This document shows positions 26,743 through 35,354 of a stretch of DNA of 64,000 nt, piece by piece. Each line of letters opens with the position of its first letter. The stretch's first letter is position 1. This DNA comes from Mayfieldus sp963772265 (GTDB lineage: Bacteria > Actinomycetota > Thermoleophilia > Solirubrobacterales > 70-9), in contig CAVYWS010000005.1 in assembly GCA_963772265.1 (NCBI GenBank), forward strand, positions 186,001-250,000, read 5' to 3'. The notes below the pieces were generated by a model, which was not told where the DNA came from, made no database searches, and saw nothing but the letters and a program-made list of their open reading frames with translations. The position numbers and the translations under genes are program-made.

Positions 26743-27771
26743 TCAGGCTGGGTCGCCGACGGAATGCGGCTGATCGGCGAGGGAGCGCTGGCGAAGCCGG
26801 TCGAGCTTTCGGTGCGCGCGGAGCCTCAAGTGCCTGCTCCACTGACTGTCGGCGAGAGCCCAGGCGCCGAAGGCGAGCGCGCCGGCGGCACCGGTCACCG
26901 TCAACAGCACTCCCGCCGCCGCCACAGCCGGCACTCCGTGCGCGCCCAAGATCAATACAGCCGAGCCGGCCCCGACGCTTGGCCCGAGGGGCAGCACGCC
27001 CAGGCTGGCCACGGCGATCAGGACGGCGGTTGCGTCGAAGACCGAGACGTCGACCCCGCTCGCGTGCAGCATCAGCCAGTTGCGGGCGATCTGCGTTCCA
27101 ATGACGACGAGGACGAACGCCACGATCAGGTTGCGGGCCCGCGCGTTGCGCATCACCGCCAATCCCTGCCATGCCCCGCGCTGGTGACGGCGAGCGAGCC
27201 GGCGAAGCCCGAGAAGAGCGATCACGGCCACGGCGAACACCGCGAGCGGAATCCACCAGGGCCAACCAAGCGGGCCGACCAGGGTGAAGGAGGTCAGCGC
27301 CGCCATCGTCGCCTCGACGACCAGGATCGGCACCTCGGTCGCAGCGAGGGTCAGAGTCTTCGGCGTCTGCCCCGGCGCCGAGCGCCGTAGCGCCCCGATC
27401 CGCATCGCAAAGCCCAACTCCCCGTTGGCGATGTTGCCGACGTAGCCGAGGCTCGCAGCCCGGTAGAGGCGACGGCGGCCGACGGTTCCGCCGGCGGCCC
27501 GAACGGAGACGTTCCAGGCCTCGCTGCGGGCGAGCAGAGCCGCTATCTGCAGCGCCGCCGCGCTCGCAAGCATCCACCAGGGAGCACCGGCCGCGGCCAG
27601 CGCGAACTCATGCCAGCGTCCGGCCAGCGCGAGGATGACCAGACCGGCGACCAGTGCGGACCCGAAGACGGCCAGGGCGACGCGGTGGCGGCGGGCGCTT
27701 TCGTGCAGCCGCCGCGCCAACGGCGTCGACGCGAAGCCCAGTTGGTGCTGGGGCGGAGGGGGCTCACTCAC
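26743..27771 (-). CDS. Lysylphosphatidylglycerol synthase TM-region/UPF0104-like membrane protein
   Basis: About eight hydrophobic segments in 342 residues. The segment ASLGYVGNIANGELGFAMRI, the later DATAVLIAVASLGVLPLGPS, and the overall length fit the LPG_synthase_TM (UPF0104/AglD) family, in which homologues move or modify lipid-linked compounds. The soluble aminoacyl-transferase domain of MprF is absent, so lysyl transfer is not supported; a flippase-like role is possible. The start is GTG 27771, sharing GTGA with the upstream stop, so it is coupled to the SHOCT peptide and DUF2294 genes as a three-gene operon. Confidence 0.65.
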   Translation of the reverse strand: MSEPPPPQHQLGFASTPLARRLHESARRHRVALAVFGSALVAGLVILALAGRWHEFALAAAGAPWWMLASAAALQIAALLARSEAWNVSVRAAGGTVGRRRLYRAASLGYVGNIANGELGFAMRIGALRRSAPGQTPKTLTLAATEVPILVVEATMAALTSFTLVGPLGWPWWIPLAVFAVAVIALLGLRRLARRHQRGAWQGLAVMRNARARNLIVAFVLVVIGTQIARNWLMLHASGVDVSVFDATAVLIAVASLGVLPLGPSVGAGSAVLILGAHGVPAVAAAGVLLTVTGAAGALAFGAWALADSQWSRHLRLRAHRKLDRLRQRSLADQPHSVGDPA

Positions 27772-27945
27772 GGAATCCCCCAGCGGAGCTTTGCCATCTG
27801 CTCCTCGAGCTCGGCTTCGGTCAGGACGCCCGCGTCGCGGAACTCGAGCAGCTCCTTCTTCTCGCTCGCTCTCCTTCTGGGCACGGGCTTTCTGGGCATC
27901 TGCGCCGGGACCGTCAGGCCTTTGCTGGGGACGGGTGGCCATCAT
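27768..27945 (-). CDS. Short SHOCT-like peptide (frameshifted)
   Basis: The ATG at 27945 overlaps the upstream DUF2294 stop. The first 30 residues are charged and polar (ATRPQQRPDGPGADAQKARA). After a frame break near 27857 the other frame reads KKELLEFRDAGVLTEAELEE then QMAKLRWGIP and stops at 27768. That tail is a clear SHOCT-type module. Intact length would be about 58 residues. The tight overlaps on both sides support it being a real gene. Confidence 0.5.
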
Positions 27946-28344
27946 CCGTCGCCATCGTTTTCCGATGCGGCTGCCGGCGTCTGGTCACTCGGGAACGGCT
28001 CGAGGAGGAAGAACTCGACGCCGTAGTCGGGGTCGATGTGGTTGTCGCTGAAGAACGCATGGACGGTGCGGCCGGTCTGCTCCTCGATCAGGCGAACCAG
28101 GTCGGGGCGCATCGCACGCTGAAAGCTGCGCCGGCTCCTGAGCACGTGCTGCTTCCTCGCCCATCCCGACCAGGCTGCGTTCGCCCTTCGTCAGGGTGTC
28201 GGCCATGATGATCGCGGCGGTGTCCTTGGTCAAGACCGTCTTGGCCTTGGTCGGTCCGCGGCCTGTGTATTCGCGAAGAATCTGGACGGCGCTGCGCGAG
28301 ATTTCGGCAGACGCCGAGTTGCCGTCGGTACGCGTGTCGGGCAT
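27942..28344 (-). CDS. DUF2294 (MpsC-type) family protein (frameshifted)
   Basis: The N-terminal half reads EISRSAVQILREYTGRGPTK then AKTVLTKDTAAIIMADTLTK and GERSLVGMGE. After a break at about 28147 the protein continues VLRSRRSFQRAMRPDLVRLI, EEQTGRTVHAFFSDNHIDPD, YGVEFFLLEP. The GRGPTKAK and SDNHIDPD motifs identify the DUF2294 family; an MpsC member in Staphylococcus is linked to membrane-potential generation with cation transport. The start at ATG 28344 gives about 133 residues. It is the first gene of a three-gene minus-strand operon. The function here is unknown. Confidence 0.7.
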
Positions 28345-28726
28345 AAGAAGCCCTTCTCGTCCTCTCTTCGGTGAGGCCACGCGAGAGGCAGAGAGGACGT
28401 TGAGAACCCGACGAGCGGCACGACCAGCGTAGCGCGATCACCCAGTGGTGGCACCGAATCGCCTAAATCTTTCTGACCAATCCACGCCTCATCCCCGAAG
28501 CAGTGGTTCGAAGATTGGGTTCTATGCCCACATGGCGGCCCCATAACGTGCTACTACTGACATGAGTGGTCTGAGGGCCGCCTGCCCGGATGCCTCCGTA
28601 TCGTGAGAACGGTCCGCCGGTTGGTTCGCTCAGACAACCCCCCGGCCTCTCTTCTGACAGGACGATCGCGGTCACTGGCCGGCGATCAGGACTTGGGCCC
28701 GATCGGGTCCGAAGAAGGAGGGACCG
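28345..28726. other. Divergent intergenic region with no recognised gene
   Basis: A gap of 382 bases between the DUF2294 operon (leftward) and the zinc-ribbon protein (rightward). It is visibly less GC-rich than its surroundings in the middle (for example CCTAAATCTTTCTGACCAAT). It must carry two divergent promoters, but I could not identify -35/-10 pairs with confidence. I see no tRNA, riboswitch or repeat in it. Confidence 0.5.
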
Positions 28727-29233
28727 ATGGACCTTCTTGGGTGCGCTGAATGCGAGCACCGTTTCTACGTGTCAGAAATGGCGGCTGCGGACGTTCTCCG
28801 TTGTCCGCATTGCGGAGGGGGGCTGGCCCTCGCTGCCCATGGCCTGGCATCGATTCCGCTTGACGCTCGTTGGCTTGATCCTCGGGCCGTGCCCGAAATC
28901 GAAGTCGCAGTGGTCGAGCTGCATCGCAAGCGCGAGCGCTCGACCGAGAACGGACAGCGGATCGTCGGGAGCCTGGCCGACTACTTTCCGATCAGGGCGA
29001 ATGGCGCCGAGGTCGAGGTCTCGGTAAACCGCGGCGAAGCAGCTGAGGCGGGGCGGCGGGTCGCGGCGATCCTCGATGGGATCGACAGCGGTTGGGAGGA
29101 GCACTTCTACCTGGCGGCAACCGACCCCCGGGTTCCGTCTGACGATTTGCGACGCCCACCCGCCCGCAGGCGGACGGACCTACATCTAGTCAGACGTGGG
29201 GACGAAAACGCCTCCCGGGAGCAGTGGGCATGA
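28727..29233 (+). CDS. Zinc-ribbon protein of unknown function
   Basis: A 168-residue protein with AAGGAGGG upstream of its ATG. The first 35 residues form a zinc ribbon with two Cys pairs (LGCAECEHRFYVSEM and LRCPHCGGGLAL). The rest is acidic-to-mixed helical and beta sequence (EIEVAVVELHRKRERS, VEVSVNRGEAAEAGRRVAAI), with an Arg-rich segment near the C-terminus. There is no signal peptide or membrane segment, so it is cytoplasmic. Its stop overlaps the next small gene by ATGA, so the pair is translationally coupled. I do not recognise the family beyond the ribbon. Confidence 0.6.
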   Translation: MDLLGCAECEHRFYVSEMAAADVLRCPHCGGGLALAAHGLASIPLDARWLDPRAVPEIEVAVVELHRKRERSTENGQRIVGSLADYFPIRANGAEVEVSVNRGEAAEAGRRVAAILDGIDSGWEEHFYLAATDPRVPSDDLRRPPARRRTDLHLVRRGDENASREQWA

Positions 29234-29400
29234 GCGATCAAACCCATGATTCGGAAGAGGAGACGGCGGTCGACTTCGACCCCGGGGATGGCGCGTCGAG
29301 CCTGCCGGATTCCGACGACGACCAGGAGGCCCCTCCGGGGCCGACCCGGAGCACGCGAATGCGGCCCAACGCGCTTGATCTGGCGCGTGCCTTCGACTAG
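29230..29400 (+). CDS. Acidic 56-residue protein
   Basis: The ATG overlaps the zinc-ribbon gene's stop (ATGA). The product is strongly acidic at first (MSDQTHDSEEETAVDFDPGD, then SLPDSDDDQEAPP) and ends in a short basic/helical segment (RSTRMRPNALDLARAFD). No family is recognised. The tight coupling and the contrast between the acidic body and the basic end make it plausible as a real, possibly regulatory, peptide. The evidence is position and overlap only. Confidence 0.45.
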   Translation: MSDQTHDSEEETAVDFDPGDGASSLPDSDDDQEAPPGPTRSTRMRPNALDLARAFD

Positions 29401-29514
29401 CCGGCCGCGAGTCAAAGCGCGGCGGATCGCCGGACGCTCAGGCGCAGTGCCCTGGGAAGCTCCAATTGTGGGATTGATCCAATTTCCGGGGCTCTCATAC
29501 GGTCGTCTTGGTCG

Positions 29515-32500
29515 ATGAGCCGCACTGCAAACCCCCCAGGCGTCCCCGGATCGGAACCGGCGGCATGCGGCAGCTGCGGCGCCTCGAACCCGACCGACTC
29601 GCGATTCTGCGGCTCCTGCGGCGCCAGCCTCGAGCGGCCGCATCCATGTCCGAGCTGCGGCGCCGAGAACCCGGCCGGCCAGCGCTTCTGCAATTCCTGC
29701 GGGCAGGCGCTCGAGGATGGGCCGGCGCAGGCGGCCGATGCCCGCGCCGAGGCCGAGGCGGCGCCGATCGACGGCGAGCGCAAGCAGGTGACCGTGCTTT
29801 TCGCCGACGTCATGGGCTCGATGGACATGGCGGAGCAGACCGACCCCGAGCAGTGGCGCCAGATCATGCAGCGCTTCTTCTCGCTTCTCTCCGAGGGCGT
29901 CCGGCGCTTCGAGGGCACCGTGGACAAGTTCACCGGCGACGGGATCATGGCCCTGTTCGGAGCCCCGATCGCGCACGAGGACCACGCCGCCCGAGCCTGC
30001 TTCGCGGCCCTTCACATCGAAAAGCTGGTCTCCGAGTACGCGGGCGAGCTTCGCCGCGCCAAGGGACTCAACTTCTCGGTCAGGATCGGGATCAACTCGG
30101 GCGAGGTGGTGGCCGGCGCGATCGGGGAGGACGATGAGCTCGAGTACACGGCGGTCGGCCATACGGTCGGCCTGGCGCAGCGCATGGAGGCGCTCGCGGA
30201 GCCGGGCAAGGCCTACCTGACCGAGCACGCCGCGAAGCTCGCGCACGGCTATCTGGAGCTGGAGGACCTGGGGGAGTTCGAGGTCAAGGGTGCGAGCCGC
30301 CCGATCCGGGTCTTCGAGCTGCTCGGAGCGGGATCGGCCAGATCTCGCCTCGACCTTTCGCGTGAGCGGGGGCTATCCGAGTTCGTCGGCCGAGACGACG
30401 AGATGAAGGTGCTCGAGGAGGCGCTGGAGCGGGCCAAGGAGGGGCGTGGGCGGCGTGATCGGCGTGGTCGCCGAGCCGGGCGTCGGCAAGAGCCGGCTAT
30501 GTCTCGAGTTCGCGGAGCGATGCAGGGCACGCGGGATCGAGGTCTACGAGGCTCAGGCCCAGGCGCACGGCGAGGCGATTCCCTACCTCCCGATTCTGCA
30601 GGCCCTGCGCGGCTACTTCGGGATCGAGGACCGCGACTCGGAGCGGGTTGCGCGCGAGAAGATCGCCGGTCGGCTGCTTCTCCTCGACCCTGACTTCGCA
30701 GACGACCTGCCGCTTGTCTTCGACTTTCTCGCCGTGCCCGATCCTGAGCGCCCGGCGCCACAGGTGAGCGCGGAGGCGCGCCAGAGGCTGCTTCGCGGAG
30801 TGATCAGACGCCTTTACCGGGTCCCCGGTCGCACCGAGGTGGTCGTATCTCTGATGGAGGACCTGCACTGGTTGGACGAGGGCAGCGAGGCATTCGTCGC
30901 GGAGATGGTCGGTGCGGTGGAGGGAACGGCGACCCTCGCCGTGCTCAACTTCCGGCCCGAATACGAGGCGGAGTGGACCGACTCTCCTGTGTACCACCGC
31001 GTCTCGCTGGTGCCGCTGGGTCCCGATTCAACGAGAAGAGCTGCTCGCCGACCTCGTCGGTGAGGACCCCTCACTGGACGGGCTCCCCGAACTGATCCAT
31101 GAGCGCACCGGCGGCAACCCGTTCTTCATCGAGGAGGTCGTTCGCGAGCTGGTCGAGGCCGGGTACCTCGAAGGCGGCCACGGCGCCTATCGGCTGACCA
31201 AACCGGTCGACGACACCCGGGTGCCCGCCACCGTCCAGGCGATCCTCGCCGCGCGAATCGACCGCCTCGCGACCGCCAAGGCGCTCCTGCAGGCGGCCGC
31301 AGTGATCGGCAAGGAGGTGCCCGAGCCGGCGCTGCGCATGGTCGCGGGCATCGAGGATGAAGCGCTCGAGCAGGGGCTGAAGGAGCTGATCGGCGCCGGT
31401 TTCCTCTACGAGGCCGAGATCTATCCGGAAAGGGTGCTCGCCTTCAGCCACCCGCTCACGCAGGAGGTCGCCTATGGCTCCCAGCTCGGCGAGCAACGCG
31501 CCGGCGCCCACGCCGCCGCCGCCCGAGCGATGATCGAGCTCAATCCCGACCGCCATGACGAGCTGGCGGCGTTGATCGCCCAGCACCTGGAACAGGGCGG
31601 CGAGACTCTGGAGGCGGCGCGCTGGTACGCCCGTGCCGCGCACCGCGCCGGCAACAGCCATCCGCAGGACGCGATGCGTCTGTGGGGGCGGGTCACCGAG
31701 CTTGTCTCAGAGCTGCCCGAGTCGGAGGAGACGTCGGCGCTCGGGGTCTTCTCGCGGTTGCTGCAGCTCGACTATGCCTGGCGGCTGGGGATGGAGAAGG
31801 AGCAGGTCGACACCCTGGTCGAGGAGGCGCGCGAGATCGCCACCAGGACCGGCGACCTGCGCTCGCTGACGATGCTGCGCCTGCTCGAGTCGGCGCGCCC
31901 CGGGCTCGTTCAGCCGGCGGAGGACTGGACCCGCGCCAGCGACGAGTCAATCGCGCTCGCGGATGAGTCCGGTGACGATGCGCTTCGAGTGGCGATTCGG
32001 GCCGCGGGCTCGTATGCGTATCTCTGCGCCGGTGACTACGACCACTGCGGGCGATTGCTCGACGAGGCGCTCGCGATCGCCGGAGATGACCACAGCGCCG
32101 GAAACGGAATCGTGATCGGCTGTCCCTACGCTTGGGTGCTGATGGTGCAGGGGTGCATCTTCCGCGACCGTGGCGAATTTGATGCCGCCGAGGAGCTTTT
32201 TGAGACAGCCCTTCGGATCGCCGCCGAGCAGGGCGACCCCGAGACCGAGAGCTGGACGCGCGGCAATCTGGCTGTGCTGTTCGCTCTGCGAGGCGATCTC
32301 GATGCGGCCCTTGCGCTGGCGCAGCGCAACTACGAGCTGACCGAGCGTCTCGGCGACGTCTTCTCGCGCCACTGGGCACTGATCAACCTCGGGTTCGTTG
32401 AGTTGGCGCGGGGAGATGCGAAGAGCGCCCTTGGGTCACTCGAGCGAGCCGACAGCCTCTACCGCGAGGCGATGACGACCGGCGGCGAGGTTGAGGCGTG

Positions 32501-32777
32501 GCGAGATGGGTTGATCGCCGAGGCATTGCTCGGTCTTGGCCGTATGCCCGAGGCGCTGGACCGTGCCGAGCGTGCCGTTTCAGTCGCCAAGGAGCGGGGG
32601 CTGCTCTGGAGCCTTCCACGGTCCCTTCGCGTTTCCGCAGAGGCGCGCATTGCCGCCGGTGAGCCCGGCGCGGGTGAGATTTTCGACGAGGCCGAGAGGG
32701 TGTCGAGGGCCAACGATCAGCTGACTGAACTGTGGGATATCGAGCGAGCCCGCAATGCGGCCCCGGCTCAGACCTAG
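29515..32777 (+). CDS. Zinc-ribbon, class III cyclase, AAA ATPase, TPR regulator (two frame breaks)
   Basis: About 1,087 residues once two breaks (about 30445 and 31030) are bridged. Order: two double-Cys zinc ribbons (CGSCGASNPTDSRFCGSCG and CPSCGAENPAGQRFCNSCG); a nucleotide cyclase homology domain (VTVLFADVMGSMDM, VDKFTGDGIMALFG, EYTAVGHTVGLAQRMEAL); an ATPase domain with Walker A GVVAEPGVGKSRL and Walker B-like VVVSLMEDLHWLDE; then TPR-like helices to the end (ALRIAAEQGDPETESWTRGN...). The two metal Asp and the Lys are present, but the usual G-D-x-V-N motif reads GHTVG, so cyclase activity is doubtful. Such proteins are signalling hubs in actinobacteria. The gene stands alone with no clear operon. 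Confidence 0.75.
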
Positions 32778-32835
32778 CTGGGAATCTTGCCCTGCCGGGC
32801 AGCCCAGGCGCTATCGCTGAGCCACCGGCACCCAA

Positions 32836-32860
32836 GACAAAACCCTGCGATTTGCAGGGC
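32836..32860 (-). terminator. Intrinsic terminator of tRNA-Glu
   Basis: On the minus strand the stem CCCTGC/GCAGGG with a 5-base loop is followed by TTTT, seven bases after the tRNA-Glu 3' end. Confidence 0.75.
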
Positions 32861-32866
32861 TTAAGG

Positions 32867-32939
32867 CACCGCTACGGGGATTCGAACCCCGGTTTCCGGA
32901 CTGAGAATCCGGCGTCCTAGTCCCCTAGACGATAGCGGC
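32867..32939 (-). tRNA. tRNA-Glu (anticodon CTC)
   Basis: A 73-base cloverleaf on the minus strand: acceptor GCCGCTA paired with TAGCGGT (one G-U at position 1), a D-arm, the anticodon stem CCGGA/TCCGG enclosing TTCTCAG (anticodon CTC), and the T-arm CGGGGTTCGAATCCCCG. The CCA end is not encoded. Confidence 0.93.
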
Positions 32940-33035
32940 GCGTAGTCGCGATTTTAGCGGCCGCGCGGCGAGCTTTGCGAGTGGCGCGACGCGGTCCGGC
33001 ACGCCTGGCGCCGCTAACCTTCCTCGCCAGTCCCC

Positions 33036-33119
33036 GCGGCTGTGGCGGAACTGGTAGACGCGCACGGTTCAGGTCCGTGTGGAGGAAACTCCGTGGAGGT
33101 TCGACTCCTCTCAGCCGCA
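33036..33119 (+). tRNA. tRNA-Leu (anticodon CAG)
   Basis: An 84-base type II tRNA: acceptor GCGGCTG/CAGCCGC, D-loop with GGTAGACGC, anticodon stem CACGG/CCGTG around TTCAGGT (anticodon CAG), a long variable arm (TGGAGGAAACTCC), and T-arm GAGGTTCGACTCCTC. Discriminator A; CCA not encoded. Confidence 0.93.
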
Positions 33120-33296
33120 TCTCGATCGCCGCGGGCTGCCCGATCTCCGGCCACCGCACCGTTTCGCCCCCAGGCGTGTTTTTCGTTTCCGATGGGCCCA
33201 GCCCTGTGTTAGGTTCGGCCCACGTGAGTCCAAAAGTGCCAGGAAGCGCGGAGGACGTGCTTGCAAGGTGCGGGATACAGGACAAGGAGAGAATGC

Positions 33297-34058
33297 ATGC
33301 GAAAGCATCTGATTTGGGTGCTGGGCTTGGTGGTCGTCTTCGCAGCCGTCGCCATTGCGCAGGCTGTGCCCAACACCCAGACGATCACGGGGAAGGCGAA
33401 GCCGAAGAAGCTGTCGAAGTCCAAGCGGTCCCCGATCTCGCTCAACACCAACGTTGAGGCGACGAACTCGGATCCGGCTCGGAATGGCGTTCCCTACCCG
33501 ACGACCAACGCTGAGGTCGATTTCGACAAGGACATCAAGTTCCAGCAGAAGGGCTACCCGACCTGCGACACCAGCGGCTTCGGCGCCGCGACGACGATTC
33601 AGGACGTCAAGGACGAGTGCAGCGACTCGATTCTCGGCAGCGGCAGCGCCACCGTCGAGGTTCCGCTGGGTGCCGGCGTCCCGCCGACCGTGATCCCCGC
33701 TCAGGTGATCGCGGCCAACGTCAAGGGCAACAAGATTCTGCTGCACAGCCAGAACAGCCTGTCCGGCGGACAGCCGCTGATCGGGCAGCTGCACAAGTCG
33801 CCCAAGAGCGCTGGAAAGAAGTACGGCACCACGCTGAGCGTCCCCGTGCCTCCGCTTGCCGGCGGCTCGGCAGTCATCACCCAGTTCCAGACCCTGATCA
33901 AGAAGATCGCCTACAAGTTCCACGGCAAGAAGCGGGCGATCATCTCCGCGAAGTGCGGCAAGGACAAGAAGTTCTTCTACCAGGCCCGCTTCACCGACGA
34001 CCAGGGCCAGCTCGCGGTCGGCAAGAACAAGCAGAAGTGCAAGCAGAAGAAGCACTGA
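33297..34058 (+). CDS. Secreted protein, paralogue of the one at 40830
   Basis: An ACAAGGAGA ribosome site precedes ATG 33297. The signal peptide is HLIWVLGLVVVFAAVAIAQA. The 253-residue product is Lys-rich at both ends and beta-rich in the middle. It is plainly homologous, along its whole length, to the protein at 40830-41576. Shared blocks include TITGKAKPKKL, VDFDKDIK, FGAATTIQDVKDEC, VIAANVKG, QNSLSGGQPL, KKYGTTL and VPPLAGGSAV. Two conserved Cys near the centre and two near the end could form disulfides. The family is unrecognised. An intrinsic terminator follows, separating it from the B12 riboswitch operon. Confidence 0.7.
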   Translation: MRKHLIWVLGLVVVFAAVAIAQAVPNTQTITGKAKPKKLSKSKRSPISLNTNVEATNSDPARNGVPYPTTNAEVDFDKDIKFQQKGYPTCDTSGFGAATTIQDVKDECSDSILGSGSATVEVPLGAGVPPTVIPAQVIAANVKGNKILLHSQNSLSGGQPLIGQLHKSPKSAGKKYGTTLSVPVPPLAGGSAVITQFQTLIKKIAYKFHGKKRAIISAKCGKDKKFFYQARFTDDQGQLAVGKNKQKCKQKKH

Positions 34059-34083
34059 CCGCGTAGCGAGCTGCAATCTGTCC

Positions 34084-34113
34084 AGAGGGGCGGCCCAGGT
34101 GGCCGCCCCTCTT
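34084..34113 (+). terminator. Intrinsic terminator
   Basis: Arms GAGGGGCGGCC and GGCCGCCCCTC around a 5-base loop, followed by TTATT. It ends the secreted-protein gene. The arms are identical to those of the terminator behind the paralogue at 41603. Confidence 0.85.
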
Positions 34114-34159
34114 ATTGCCTCCGCAGGGGCTTCCCCGGCTGCGATCCAGGGGATAGAGT

Positions 34160-34360
34160 GGCGCTCACATACCGGCCGGTGGCCAAGGGAAGTCCGGTGA
34201 AATACCGGCGCGGTCCCGCCACTGTGACCGGGCGACAGCCGACCGCAAGCGAGCTCGGACGCGATGCGCGCCCGATGCAGGAACGGCAGCCACTGGGGTG
34301 GCCTCAGCCCCCCGGGAAGGCGCGGCGGAAGCCCGGAAGCCAGGAGACCTGACCCCGGCC
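34160..34360 (+). promoter_or_regulatory. Cobalamin (B12) riboswitch
   Basis: Diagnostic elements are present in order: GGGAAGTCCGGTGAAATACC, then GGCGCGGTCCCGCCACTGTG (the B12-box side of the core), and a 3' element GAAGCCAGGAGACCTG at 34337-34351 just before the operon. The class senses adenosyl- or aquocobalamin and usually shuts off import genes when B12 is plentiful. The ribosome site (AGGAAAGG) and ATG 34395 follow within about 45 bases, so control may act on translation. Boundaries are by eye. Confidence 0.93.
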
Positions 34361-34394
34361 AGCCAATCAATCCCTCGAGGAAAGGGTGGCTCAG

Positions 34395-35354
34395 ATGCCA
34401 TATTCGAGAATGCTCCGGCTGGGCCTTGCCTGCCTGGCCGCTTCGATCATGCTGCTGGCTCCCGCTGCCGCCGCCGCCGCGGTGCGGGTGAACGTCCGGG
34501 TGCTGGACACCGACGGGCGGGTGCTCGCCGACCAGCGCCAGTTCACCGGCACCGTCTCGGTGAAAACCGATCCCGGCGCCGACTGCTTCGGCTCGGGAAC
34601 GGGGGGAAGTGGAAACACGGTCGCGGTCCCCGGACCGACCGCGCTGGGGGTCGTCTGGGACGCGGCCCAGTTTGCCCATAACCTGCGGCCTGTCTCGCTC
34701 ACCGACTCGTTCAGCTTCGGACTCGGCATCTGCGGGTTCGGGACCGCGCGGGCGACGGGCAGCGCGTCGTGGTATTTGAAGGTCGACCACGTCGGAGCCC
34801 AGGTGGGCGGGGACCAGTTCCGGATCAAGACCGGCGACGACGTCCTCTGGTACCTGGCCCCGAGCTTTCCCTATCCGGACGAGCTCGGGCTGCGGGCCCC
34901 GGGCCGGGCGGAGGCGGGCAAGCCCTTCACCGTGCGGGTGACCGCATTCGACGACAGCGGCAAGGAAACCCCGGTCGCCGGCGCGACCGTGACCGGCGCC
35001 GCGTTGCCGACCGGCGCCGATGGCGCCACCAGCGTGCAGATCGAGAACCCGAAGCGGATCCAGCCGCTGTACGCGAGCCATGGCAGCGACATCCCGGGTT
35101 CGGCGCGGCTCTGCGTGGGCCAGTCGCTCGGCGACTGCCCGAAGCGATCCGGCGAGCGGATCGCGGGCACCCGCAAGGCAGACCGCATCAAGGGGACCCG
35201 CGGGCCGGACCGGGTGCTGGCGGGGCCGGGCAGGGACAAGGTCAACGTGCGCGGAGGCAGCCGCGACCGGGTCGACTGCGGCAGGGGCCGTGACAGGGTC
35301 GTGCTGGGCCGCGGCGACACCGAAAAGCGCTGCGAGCGGGTGCGCAGGCCGTGA
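34395..35354 (+). CDS. Secreted DUF4430-like (transcobalamin beta-domain-like) protein with Ca-binding-type repeats
   Basis: The first gene behind the B12 riboswitch. The ATG is preferred to the GTG at 34386 because the ribosome site lies the right distance upstream. Signal peptide LRLGLACLAASIMLLAPA. A beta domain follows with DSFSFGLGICGFG and SWYLKVDHVGAQVGGDQFRI then TGDDVLWYLAPSFPYPDEL; the lone Trp/Tyr-rich hairpin and the DDVLWYLA strand are hallmarks of DUF4430, the fold of the transcobalamin C-terminal domain. The last 60 residues carry repeats (GTRKADRIKG, AGPGRDKVN, CGRGRDRVV) like the GGxGxDxLx calcium-binding repeats of RTX proteins. Inferred role: extracellular capture of cobalamin for the ECF transporter encoded downstream. 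The stop overlaps the next gene. Confidence 0.75.
   Translation: MPYSRMLRLGLACLAASIMLLAPAAAAAAVRVNVRVLDTDGRVLADQRQFTGTVSVKTDPGADCFGSGTGGSGNTVAVPGPTALGVVWDAAQFAHNLRPVSLTDSFSFGLGICGFGTARATGSASWYLKVDHVGAQVGGDQFRIKTGDDVLWYLAPSFPYPDELGLRAPGRAEAGKPFTVRVTAFDDSGKETPVAGATVTGAALPTGADGATSVQIENPKRIQPLYASHGSDIPGSARLCVGQSLGDCPKRSGERIAGTRKADRIKGTRGPDRVLAGPGRDKVNVRGGSRDRVDCGRGRDRVVLGRGDTEKRCERVRRP

Noticed and set aside
26743..27771. Full MprF lysylphosphatidylglycerol synthase
   Set aside because: Only the membrane part is present; the soluble aminoacyl-transferase domain is missing.
34386..34394. GTG 34386 as start of the first B12-operon gene
   Set aside because: It lies too close to the AGGAAAGG ribosome site; ATG 34395 has proper spacing and begins directly with the signal peptide.
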